From the NCBI GenBank assembly GCA_017463035.1, contig JAFTPY010000268.1, forward strand, positions 1-8,205: a DNA stretch of 8,205 nucleotides, given 5' to 3'. Source of the stretch: Lachnospiraceae bacterium. Its GTDB lineage: Bacteria > Bacillota > Clostridia > Lachnospirales > Lachnospiraceae. A program made the position numbers and the translations under genes. The stretch's first letter is position 1. The number at the start of each line of letters is the position of its first letter. The notes beneath the pieces are model-generated. The model had not been told where the DNA came from and searched no databases. It saw only the letters and a program-made list of their open reading frames with translations. Positions 1 through 6,728 of this stretch are shown here, one piece after another.

Positions 1-353
1 CTTTCCGGTGTCACAGCAGCGATTTCCACTTTCTTTAACGGAATAAACCCGAACAGTTTTATTTCCATCGTAGCATTCGTGGTTTCCGAGGCCTCCATGA
101 TAACCGCGTCCGACAAATCGATTTTTATGCTATCCTTTTCTAACGGCTTTCTGTTGACCTCCAGTACGCCGATACTTTCGCCCTCTATTTCTGCAAAAAT
201 CGGAAATCGAAAGGATATTTTCTGTTCTTCCCCTGTGATAATCAAGATTTCTTCCGGCAGACTATCCTTATAATAATACACTCCATAGCCGAAAATTGCG
301 ATTATGTTCAATATCAATGCTGTCACCAGCCACTTACGATACTTTTTCTTCAT
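1..353 (-). CDS. spoIVB: SpoIVB sporulation protease, N-terminal part (cut by window edge)
   Basis: The first 117 residues are visible, read from the ATG at 353 towards the left edge. The protein starts with a basic stretch (KKKYRK) and a single hydrophobic segment at about residues 8-28, which would anchor it in the membrane with the rest outside. Near the end of the visible part is the stretch MEIKLFGFIPLKKVEI (about residues 96-111), which resembles the region just before the PDZ domain in clostridial SpoIVB. The PDZ and S55 serine-protease domains would lie beyond the window, so catalytic residues cannot be checked. In known SpoIVB the protease is secreted from the forespore and cleaves SpoIVFA to trigger pro-sigma-K processing. 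Position directly after recN is the usual Firmicute order. An in-frame TAG lies 8 codons upstream with no other start between, so the ATG is secure. AGAAAGG about 11 bases upstream is a modest ribosome site. Confidence 0.85.
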   Translation of the reverse strand, partial: MKKKYRKWLVTALILNIIAIFGYGVYYYKDSLPEEILIITGEEQKISFRFPIFAEIEGESIGVLEVNRKPLEKDSIKIDLSDAVIMEASETTNATMEIKLFGFIPLKKVEIAAVTPE

Positions 354-405
354 CCCTTCGCCAACCTTTCTTCTCTATTTTGAAACCCGGTTGGCATACC
401 ACTCT

Positions 406-435
406 ATGATACAAGAAAACATTCCCATAAAACAA
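406..435 (-). promoter_or_regulatory. Weak candidate promoter upstream of spoIVB
   Basis: On the minus strand TTGTTT (430-435) and TATCAT (406-411) are separated by 18 bases. The -10 matches the sigma-A consensus at five of six positions but the -35 at only three. spoIVB is normally driven by forespore sigma factors (sigma-F/G). I looked for a GHATR-N17/18-CATWHTA arrangement and did not find a convincing one, so the identity of the spoIVB promoter is open. Confidence 0.22.
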
Positions 436-436
436 C

Positions 437-469
437 TTAGGGAACTCTGCCAAAAAACAGGTTCCCTAA
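437..469 (-). terminator. Hairpin between recN and spoIVB, probable recN terminator
   Basis: The arms TTAGGGAAC (437-445) and GTTCCCTAA (461-469) are perfectly complementary. An inner CTG/CAG pair lengthens the stem to 12 base pairs with one bulged base, closing on an eight-base loop. On the minus strand the stem is followed by GTTGTTTTA, a poor U-tract, so termination may be partial. The hairpin lies 56 bases past the recN stop and 84 bases before the spoIVB start. The rest of the 354-524 gap is AT-rich and shows no gene. Confidence 0.5.
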
Positions 470-524
470 TAGTATGCGTAAGAACTGACAATTCAAACTT
501 AATTTTTTTATTAACTTTTTCCAA

Positions 525-2201
525 TTATTTTTTTACTTTTGCAAGCTTCTTCATTTCTCTCGCATTTTCCAATACCGCGTCGGTTATGCTGGCTCCGCCC
601 AACATCCTTGCCAGTTCTTCCACGGATCGTTCCTCCGTAAGCCGCTCTATTTTCGTAATCGTCTTTACACCGTCCGTTGCCTTTTCAATCAAATAGTGAT
701 TATCGGCCATCGCCGCAATCTGCGGCAAGTGGGTAATACACAAAAGCTGCCGGTCGGTAGCAATCGCCGCCATCTTCTCGGAAACCGCCTGAGCGGTACG
801 ACCGCTGATCCCCGTATCGATTTCATCAAAAATGAGAGTCGGAATCTCGTCCCTGTCCGCAAATACGGATTTTAACGCCAGCATAATTCTGGAAAGTTCA
901 CCGCCGGATGCCACCTTAATCAGCGGCTTTATCTCTTCTCCCGGATTGGTAGCGATATAAAACTCCGCCGTATCGATACCGTTTGCGCTATATTCCGTCC
1001 GGTCGATTCTGATTTCAAAACGAACTTCCAAGAAGTTTAATTCCGACAACGCCTGCTTAATCTGCCCCGAAAGTTCGGCTGCCGTTTCTTTTCGCATAGC
1101 AGATAACGCTTCAGAAGCTTCCTTTAGCTTGCATTCTACAGTTGTATACTCTCTTTCCAAACGTTCTAAATAGGCATCATAATCCGCATATCGTGCCAGT
1201 TTTTCCTCACATTCCTGCCCGTAAGCCAGTACTTCCTCCATAGTCTTTCCATACTTGGACTTTAACCGGTTCAACAAATCCAGACGTTCCGAAACCGTCA
1301 CATACTCCTCTTCGCAATCGCTGATTTCTTCGAAGTATCGGTCTGCCGCCCGGTTAAACTCTGACAACAAAGAAGCAATCTCCTCTGCTTGTAAAAGCAA
1401 CTGTTCCGCTTCGGAATCGAAGGAGCTCACCTTGGAAAGTCCCCGAATTGCACTGTCCAAAAGACTGTCCGCCGTTTCTCCCGGTCCTTTTACTGTTGCA
1501 GCAAGGGCAGTCGCCACCCCTTCCGCCAATGCTTTGGCATGGGACAAACGTTCAAAGTCTTTTTCCAAACGATCTTCTTCTCCCGGTTTGTAGGCCGCAT
1601 CCGTAATTTCACGAAATGCAAATTCCAAATACGAACAATCTCTGTTTTTATTGGTTGCATCCTCTCTTGCCTGCAAAAGCTCCGCCCTGATTTTACGATA
1701 TTCCTGCCAAAGAGATGCCACCTTCTCCTTTTGCGTCCAAAGTATCTCTCCCGCATAACGGTCTACCATCTCCAAATGCTTCTCCCTGTTTAACAGAGAA
1801 TGATGCTCCTGCTGACCGTGGATTTCAAGTAACAAGGATGCTACCGCCTTTACCGCCGAGGCATTTACCGTCTCCCCGTTAATCCGGCTGACACTTTTCC
1901 CTGTGGAAGTCACCTTGCGAGAAATGGTCACGCTACCGTCATCAAAGGAAATCTCCTGTCGTTCCAGTTCCTCTTCCACAGCCTTTCCGCAGTTCTCAAA
2001 TACAATTTCCACATAAGCGGATTCGGCACCGTTCCGAATCACATCTTTCGACGTTTTTGCCCCCAAAGCAGTCTGAATCGACCCCAGTAGAATGGATTTT
2101 CCGGCACCGGTTTCTCCGGTCAGAATGTTCAGTCCACCGTCAAACGTGACCTCCAATTCTTCGATGAGCGCAAAATTACTCACCCTCAAACTTTGTAACA
2201 T
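525..2201 (-). CDS. recN: DNA repair protein RecN
   Basis: A complete 558-residue SMC-like ATPase, close to the usual RecN length (about 550-575). Walker A GETGAGKS is at residues 29-36. The Q-loop-type motif IHGQQEHHSLL is at 127-137. The ABC signature ASGGELSR is at 431-438, Walker B TLIFDEID at 455-462, and the H-loop THLPQIAA at 490-497. Residues about 150-375 are rich in Glu, Lys and Leu and should form the two antiparallel coiled-coil arms. RecN acts early at DNA double-strand breaks in the cytoplasm, gathering ends for RecA-dependent recombination. The ATG at 2201 has a strong ribosome site, AAAGGAG at 2207-2213 with a five-base spacer. The gene follows the Ig-like protein gene on the same strand after 107 bases holding a hairpin, and precedes spoIVB. 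No Bacillus-type LexA box (GAAC-N4-GTTC) is visible upstream. All key motifs are intact. Confidence 0.97.
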   Translation of the reverse strand: MLQSLRVSNFALIEELEVTFDGGLNILTGETGAGKSILLGSIQTALGAKTSKDVIRNGAESAYVEIVFENCGKAVEEELERQEISFDDGSVTISRKVTSTGKSVSRINGETVNASAVKAVASLLLEIHGQQEHHSLLNREKHLEMVDRYAGEILWTQKEKVASLWQEYRKIRAELLQAREDATNKNRDCSYLEFAFREITDAAYKPGEEDRLEKDFERLSHAKALAEGVATALAATVKGPGETADSLLDSAIRGLSKVSSFDSEAEQLLLQAEEIASLLSEFNRAADRYFEEISDCEEEYVTVSERLDLLNRLKSKYGKTMEEVLAYGQECEEKLARYADYDAYLERLEREYTTVECKLKEASEALSAMRKETAAELSGQIKQALSELNFLEVRFEIRIDRTEYSANGIDTAEFYIATNPGEEIKPLIKVASGGELSRIMLALKSVFADRDEIPTLIFDEIDTGISGRTAQAVSEKMAAIATDRQLLCITHLPQIAAMADNHYLIEKATDGVKTITKIERLTEERSVEELARMLGGASITDAVLENAREMKKLAKVKK

Positions 2202-2261
2202 AAAAACTCCTTTCTCGTCCCCTTCTCTCAGTCTTTCACATATATTCTCTTTGTTACAACA

Positions 2262-2289
2262 GTAAGCCGGAGGTCAATCCCCGGCTTAC
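2262..2289 (-). terminator. Hairpin after the Ig-like protein gene, probable terminator
   Basis: GTAAGCCGG (2262-2270) pairs perfectly with CCGGCTTAC (2281-2289). On the minus strand two further pairs (one G-U, one G-C) can close the stem to 11 base pairs around a six-base loop. It begins 19 bases after the stop of the Ig-like gene, the expected place for a terminator. The following bases (TGTTGTAAC) are only a weak U-tract, so some read-through into recN is possible. In the remaining 2202-2261 stretch I saw no convincing -35/-10 pair for recN. Confidence 0.55.
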
Positions 2290-2308
2290 GTAGTATTCTT
2301 TTCATTTT

Positions 2309-5300
2309 TTATGGTGCGATTACCCGAACCGTACAGGTTAAGGTTCTACCGTTCACTCTCGCCTCGACGGTTGCCGTTCCGGAACCTCTGGAAGTCAAGG
2401 TACCGTTCCGTACCTCAACCACTCTCGGATTGGTGGAATACCACCGAATCGTAGAAGTAGCTCCTTCCACATATAATGTTACACCTGTAGAATAGTAATC
2501 CATTACAACCGATGTACGGCTGAGTCCTACAACAATTACATTAATTACCGCTTTCTTACCGGAATCCATCATTACAATAACACTGGCATTGCCCGGTGCA
2601 ATTGCCGTAATCTCTCCGGTTACGGAATTCACACGTACAACCGACTCATCAGAGGAAGTCCACATCATGGAATCCGTTGTATTGGTCGGTGTTGCCTTTG
2701 CCACAACTGTTTTCTTTTCTCCCGGAGCCATCACGATTTCATCCACCATTGTGGTTACTCCGGTGGCAGGAATCGGTGCGATAACCGTGACATAACACTT
2801 ACAATACTTTCCGCTGCTGTCTCTAGCCTCCGCGGTTATCCATGCGGTACCCGGAGAAATCGCAGTAACAACACCGTCATCATCTACCATGGCAATTTCC
2901 GAATTATCGGACTTCCAGGAAGCGGTCTTATAGGTCGCGTTTGCCGGACGGATGTCTGCCTCCAACTGGAAGGTATTACCCTGAATCAACGTAATGGATG
3001 TATAATTCATAGTCATGCCGGTTACTTCGGTAACAACCCGGATTTCACAGGTTGCTTCCGCATCACTGCCGTCCAATGCCATGGCGGTAATTGTTGCGTA
3101 GCCGAGAGAAATACCGCGGATTTTACCGTTTTGATCTACCGTTACAACACTTTCATCACTGGAACGCCACTCTACGTCCTTATCGGAAGCGGTGGAATTG
3201 GTAATCTCTGCCTTTAACTGGAAGGTCTTTCCCAGACCCAGCTTGTACTGCTCCGGTGTAATCGTGATTCCGGTGACCTCTTCGATTACTGTTATGATAC
3301 ATACGGCATTGTATCCGCCGTCATCACTCTGACACTGAATCACTACCAGACCACCCTGTTTTGCGGTAACTTCACCGTCCTTATCGACAGTTGCGATATC
3401 CTCATCGGAGGAGGTCCAGTAAACATCGGTATTACTTGCGGTAGCCGGTGTAAACTCCGTGTACAACTGAAGCTTCTCACCCACATCAAGGGTTGCCTTG
3501 CCCGGTGTAATCTCAAGTCCGGTCACAGCCTGCAATACCGTCAGCTTACAGTATGCGGTCGCTCCGTTTTCCGTCTTTACCATAATAATGGTCTGACCCG
3601 GATTCTTTGCCGTTACACGACCGGTAGAGGAAACCGTTGCAATATTGGTATCCACACATTCCCATACAAGGCCTTCCTTCGTACTGTTGGCCGGTGTAAG
3701 CACCGGATCCAGATAGAAGTACTCGCCTGCATTCATGGTAAGATTGTTTACGGAAAGCTTTACATTGGTCGGCTTCTGCTTTACAACAATGGTACAAAGG
3801 TCCATATAAGAGCCGTCCACCGTCTTAATAATAATCTCAGCCTGACCTACGCCCTTTGCGGTTAACATACCGGTACTGTCTACCGTATCCACCGCGGTAT
3901 TGGTAGAGGTCCAGGTAACCTCCGGTGTACTGGCATCTCCCGGAGATACCAGATAGGTCAAACGATAATTTTCGCCTACATACATTTCCTTGGAGCCGAT
4001 GTCCAGGGAAACACCGCTTACTGCCTTTAAAACTGTTACGTTACAGAAGGCCTGCACGGAAGGATTGTCCACGGAAGTACAAATAATGGATGCGGTACCT
4101 GCCGCCTTCATGGTTACCAGACCGTTAGCGGACACCGTTGCCACCTTTGTGTTGGAAGACTTCCAGGTCACCTCCTGATTTGTTGCGTTATCCGGTGTAA
4201 TCGTAGCACGGAGCTGCACCTTATCACCGATACGCGCGGTAACCTCCGTTTCGGATAAGGTCATACCTTCTACCGGCTGTAATACGGTAACATTACAGAA
4301 GCCTACGACTACATTATCCTGATTAATTGCGGAAATCACCGCATTACCTCCCGCTACACCCTGTACGGTTACGGAAAGCTTTCCTGCCTCCGTAATCTTT
4401 ACAATCTCTTCATTGGAAGATACCCACTTTAAGGATACACCGTTTAAGGTACTCGGCTTTACAAAGGCCTGAATCGTTTCATACTTACCGATACCGAGGG
4501 TAATCTCCTTCGGATCAAGAGTTACCTGCTCTACAGAAGTCTGTACATATACGGTACACTTTGCGGTCTTTACAATACCGTTGATTACCTGCTTAGCGGT
4601 AATTACGGCGGTACCTTCCTTAATACCGGTTACCAAACCGTTTTCTACCTTAGCGATACGCTCATCGGAGGAGGACCAGATAACCTCTTCCACACGATTG
4701 GTAAGTACCGGCTCCAGCTGGACCGTACCCTTTGTATTAATGGTAACTTCGGTATAATTCAACTGAATTCCGTCGATTACCGTAACCTCTATGGTCATCT
4801 CCGGTACGCCCTTATCATACTCTCCGCCGCCACCGGTTTCAAAAATACCGTTATCGATATAGGTAAGTGTAATGGTTACCGGGTTCGGTGAACTGTTCTT
4901 TGCCGTAATCACACCGGTGGCATCCACCGCAGCCACATTGCTGTTGGAGGAAGAATACCGGAACTGGCCAGCCGTCGGAATATTGGAATTCTCGATAATA
5001 TTGTAGGTATCGCCTACGTTCATTAAAAGAGACTTGTCTGACATATCAAACAGTACTACAACCTCTGCTTCAAAGCTCGGGATATTACCGTTGCCGATAT
5101 ATTCCTTATCCGCATAAGCACGGATAACATAGGTACCTGCCTTTACCCCGGTAAAATTCACACTGCCGCTGTATTCGTTAATAGAATACTTCAAAACATC
5201 ACTGTTTGCGGAAAGTTCCTTTTCCACCGGCTTTCCTTTTACGGTCACAAGCTGGGAAACCTTCCATACAAGGCTGGTTGCCGACTGACCGTTTATGTAA

Positions 5301-6091
5301 ATCATAAAATTATCTTTTCGAATCTGAGTAGAAATCGACGGTTCGTATCCCGCATAATCCTTTGCTTCCGTAAAGGAACCGATCGGAGCTACAATGACCG
5401 ATGCCTTCTTTACCAAAGGCTTGGACTGACCGGAAGAGGTCTGTGTAGATACCATAATCTCCGCACGGCCCGCACCTACTGCGGTAACATTACCGAACTC
5501 ATCTACCGTGGCAACCATCTCATTGGAGGAAGACCAGTCTACCAGGGTATTATCCACATATTCGTTCTTATCATTGTAAGTAACATACTTCAGAACCACC
5601 TGCTTGGTATCACCGATTTTATCAAGCTTTAAAATCTGATGTCCCGCATAATCGATGGTGGAGAAGTTTTTATTGGTAATCAACAAATCAACCTTTACCA
5701 GACAGCTGATGGCATAATTATATTTTCCGTCGGAAATCACTGCCGTAACGGTGGAATAACCCGGACCCTTACGAACCAACGTTGTCATACCCTGCACGCC
5801 GGTCTCCTGACAAACCACAACGCTCTCATCAGAACTGTGGAAGGTAACCGTCGCATCCGCCGGAAGACCGCCCGACTCATCTTCGGTAGCCTTGGACTTT
5901 ACCTGTAAACGTGCATTTAAAGAAGTCATCTCGATTTCGGAACCGGACGCCTTCTCCTCCGCATTATACAGAAAACGATAGTCAAGAGACGCCGCATCCG
6001 CTACAATCTCTTTTTTTAGTCCAACTGAAAAAAGGGCGCAGAAAATAAGCGCCGCCACATATATCTTAAATGATTTGTTCCGTACTTTCAT
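2309..6091 (-). CDS. Large secreted protein of tandem bacterial Ig-like (Big_2) domains
   Basis: A 1260-residue exported protein. A signal peptide is clear: basic KVRNKSFK, a hydrophobic core at about residues 10-25, and a likely cut after ADA at residue 33. Residues 441-1260 are ten successive Ig-like modules of 71-88 residues. Each carries the Big_2 pattern: a VxGΦxΦ opening strand, a central WxSS/DxxΦAxV, then GxVTA, GxAxI, and a final CxVTV strand. Residues 36-440 look like about four more diverged modules, with the signature best preserved at about 184-211 and 378-400. There is no LPxTG motif, SLH repeat, cell-wall-binding repeat, C-terminal membrane segment or lipobox, and the chain ends four residues after a last-strand TVRV. 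Big_2 modules are known from adhesins, S-layer-associated proteins and envelope enzymes. With no enzyme domain visible, a structural or adhesive role outside the cell is inferred. A longer reading from a TTG at 6118 is less likely, because the AAGGAGG site sits inside it and points to the ATG at 6091. Confidence 0.9.
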   Translation of the reverse strand: MKVRNKSFKIYVAALIFCALFSVGLKKEIVADAASLDYRFLYNAEEKASGSEIEMTSLNARLQVKSKATEDESGGLPADATVTFHSSDESVVVCQETGVQGMTTLVRKGPGYSTVTAVISDGKYNYAISCLVKVDLLITNKNFSTIDYAGHQILKLDKIGDTKQVVLKYVTYNDKNEYVDNTLVDWSSSNEMVATVDEFGNVTAVGAGRAEIMVSTQTSSGQSKPLVKKASVIVAPIGSFTEAKDYAGYEPSISTQIRKDNFMIYINGQSATSLVWKVSQLVTVKGKPVEKELSANSDVLKYSINEYSGSVNFTGVKAGTYVIRAYADKEYIGNGNIPSFEAEVVVLFDMSDKSLLMNVGDTYNIIENSNIPTAGQFRYSSSNSNVAAVDATGVITAKNSSPNPVTITLTYIDNGIFETGGGGEYDKGVPEMTIEVTVIDGIQLNYTEVTINTKGTVQLEPVLTNRVEEVIWSSSDERIAKVENGLVTGIKEGTAVITAKQVINGIVKTAKCTVYVQTSVEQVTLDPKEITLGIGKYETIQAFVKPSTLNGVSLKWVSSNEEIVKITEAGKLSVTVQGVAGGNAVISAINQDNVVVGFCNVTVLQPVEGMTLSETEVTARIGDKVQLRATITPDNATNQEVTWKSSNTKVATVSANGLVTMKAAGTASIICTSVDNPSVQAFCNVTVLKAVSGVSLDIGSKEMYVGENYRLTYLVSPGDASTPEVTWTSTNTAVDTVDSTGMLTAKGVGQAEIIIKTVDGSYMDLCTIVVKQKPTNVKLSVNNLTMNAGEYFYLDPVLTPANSTKEGLVWECVDTNIATVSSTGRVTAKNPGQTIIMVKTENGATAYCKLTVLQAVTGLEITPGKATLDVGEKLQLYTEFTPATASNTDVYWTSSDEDIATVDKDGEVTAKQGGLVVIQCQSDDGGYNAVCIITVIEEVTGITITPEQYKLGLGKTFQLKAEITNSTASDKDVEWRSSDESVVTVDQNGKIRGISLGYATITAMALDGSDAEATCEIRVVTEVTGMTMNYTSITLIQGNTFQLEADIRPANATYKTASWKSDNSEIAMVDDDGVVTAISPGTAWITAEARDSSGKYCKCYVTVIAPIPATGVTTMVDEIVMAPGEKKTVVAKATPTNTTDSMMWTSSDESVVRVNSVTGEITAIAPGNASVIVMMDSGKKAVINVIVVGLSRTSVVMDYYSTGVTLYVEGATSTIRWYSTNPRVVEVRNGTLTSRGSGTATVEARVNGRTLTCTVRVIAP
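2312..4771 (-). repeat. Ten tandem Ig-like (Big_2) coding modules
   Basis: In protein terms the modules are at about residues 441-519, 520-606, 607-690, 691-773, 774-855, 856-938, 939-1022, 1023-1109, 1110-1189 and 1190-1260. Each has one central Trp followed by Ser, Thr, Asp or Asn (WSSSD, WVSSN, WKSSN, WTSTN, WECVD, WTSSD, WRSSD, WKSDN, WTSSD, WYSTN). Neighbouring modules are clearly homologous, but diverged enough at the DNA level that they are not simple direct repeats. This suggests old duplication without recent copying. Confidence 0.88.
5993..6091 (-). other. Signal peptide of the Ig-like protein
   Basis: Residues 1-33 hold a positively charged start, a hydrophobic run (IYVAALIFCALFSVGL) and an AxA-type site (ADA followed by ASL), consistent with Sec export and signal peptidase I. 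The one Cys in the core does not sit in a lipobox, so a lipoprotein is unlikely. Confidence 0.85.
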
Positions 6092-6099
6092 AAGCAACT

Positions 6100-6106
6100 C
6101 CTCCTT
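6100..6106 (-). promoter_or_regulatory. Ribosome binding site that sets the start of the Ig-like protein
   Basis: AAGGAGG, a full match to the anti-Shine-Dalgarno core, lies eight bases before the ATG at 6091. It falls inside the alternative reading that would begin at the TTG at 6118, which argues for the ATG. Confidence 0.88.
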
Positions 6107-6168
6107 GGTTTTCTTCAACCAAACTATATATCGGTTGTTATCTTCGGAAAAATAATAGCTTTATACAA

Positions 6169-6202
6169 AATATAGCAGTTTTTTATGACATTCCTGTGTC
6201 AA
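6169..6202 (-). promoter_or_regulatory. Candidate promoter of the Ig-like gene with an inverted repeat
   Basis: On the minus strand an extended -10 box TGCTATATT covers 6169-6177. A perfect -35-like TTGACA covers 6197-6202, but the spacing of 22 bases is too long for a standard sigma-A promoter. The inverted repeat TGACA-N6-TGTCA (6186-6201) overlaps the TTGACA box and enters the spacer, so a regulator could bind there. The leader from here to the ATG would be roughly 70 bases. The rest of the 6092-6330 gap between the two divergent genes is AT-rich with no coding sign. Confidence 0.35.
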
Positions 6203-6249
6203 AACAGTGAACTTCTCTCTCTGATTCCTTCAATTTCCCCGTTTCCCCC

Positions 6250-6278
6250 TTTTCATTTTACTTCGTATCTGTTATACT
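6250..6278 (+). promoter_or_regulatory. Sigma-A-type promoter of the DUF1292 gene
   Basis: TTTTCA (6250-6255, four of six consensus bases) and TATACT (6273-6278, five of six) are separated by 17 bases. A TGN immediately before the -10 makes it an extended -10 promoter. Transcription would begin near 6285, giving a leader of about 45 bases before the ATG at 6331. Confidence 0.6.
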
Positions 6279-6330
6279 ATATGCATATACGGAGCATACT
6301 TACTGAATCCGTAACCGAAAGGAGTATCCC

Positions 6331-6636
6331 ATGAACGAAAATTCTAAACTTTACGAAGATACCAATGACCAGATTACCCTTACTTTAGAGGACGGTACCG
6401 ACTTAATTTGTGATGTCCTTGCCATCTTCCCGGTAGACGGAAAAGACTATATTGCTCTTCTTCCGCAGGGTGATGACCCGGATGCGGAAATTTTCCTGTA
6501 TCGTTTCGAAGAGAAGGGCGAGGACGATATCGACTTAATCAACATCGAAGACGATGATGAATTCGAAGCCGTATCCGATGCTTTCGATGAACTTTTGGAC
6601 AATGCGGAATTCGACGAAATGTTTGACGAAGATTAA
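6331..6636 (+). CDS. DUF1292 (YrzB-like) acidic protein
   Basis: A complete 101-residue cytoplasmic protein with no signal or membrane segment. About 36 residues are Asp or Glu against only four Lys or Arg, so it is extremely acidic. Residues about 13-60 match the pattern of the DUF1292 family: ITLTLEDGTDLICDVLAIF, then GKDYIALLP, then a short acidic loop and EIFLYRF. The family is widespread in Firmicutes and has no established biochemical function. It is often encoded beside ruvX and a Fur-type regulator, but here it stands alone. The acidic C-terminal tail (about 62-101) is low in complexity and probably flexible. The start has a good ribosome site, AAAGGAG at 6318-6324, six bases before the ATG. 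The gene runs divergently from the Ig-like gene and ends in a strong terminator 28 bases after the stop. Confidence 0.9.
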   Translation: MNENSKLYEDTNDQITLTLEDGTDLICDVLAIFPVDGKDYIALLPQGDDPDAEIFLYRFEEKGEDDIDLINIEDDDEFEAVSDAFDELLDNAEFDEMFDED

Positions 6637-6664
6637 ACATTTTCTTTCATTTATCAAAAACAGT

Positions 6665-6706
6665 AAAGGCTTCCGAACCCCAATCGGAAGCCTTTCTTAT
6701 TCTTTT
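6665..6706 (+). terminator. Strong intrinsic terminator, probably bidirectional
   Basis: AAAGGCTTCCGA (6665-6676) and TCGGAAGCCTTT (6684-6695) form a perfect 12-bp stem with a seven-base loop, followed by CTTATTCTTTT. It terminates the DUF1292 gene. On the other strand the stem is followed by ACTGTTTTTG, so it can also serve the converging gene that ends at 6729. Confidence 0.9.
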
Positions 6707-6728
6707 ATCTACCCAATACGTTGAAAAA

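Noticed and set aside
354..436. Sigma-F/G promoter for spoIVB
   Set aside because: GHATR-like pentamers occur (GAATG, GTATG), but none has a CATWHTA-like box 17-18 bases downstream.
79..696. Plus-strand reading frames at 79-273 and 304-696
   Set aside because: They are antisense to spoIVB and recN; the second also crosses the intergenic hairpin and has no plausible ribosome site.
2202..2261. SOS (LexA) box or clear sigma-A promoter for recN
   Set aside because: No GAAC-N4-GTTC element is present. TATATG-like bases near 2240 have no acceptable -35 box at the right distance.
2312..4771. Tandem repeats as a CRISPR array or recent DNA-level duplication
   Set aside because: The periodicity is about 250 bases, coding, and conserved mainly at the protein level; it is explained by Ig-like modules.
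5639..5908. Plus-strand reading frame of 89 codons inside the Ig-like gene
   Set aside because: It is antisense to a clear coding region, with no ribosome site or recognisable domain. Other antisense frames within recN, the Ig-like gene and the helicase were rejected likewise.
6092..6118. Extension of the Ig-like protein by nine residues to a TTG start at 6118
   Set aside because: The extension would place the ideal AAGGAGG site within the coding sequence, and the ATG at 6091 gives a cleaner signal peptide.
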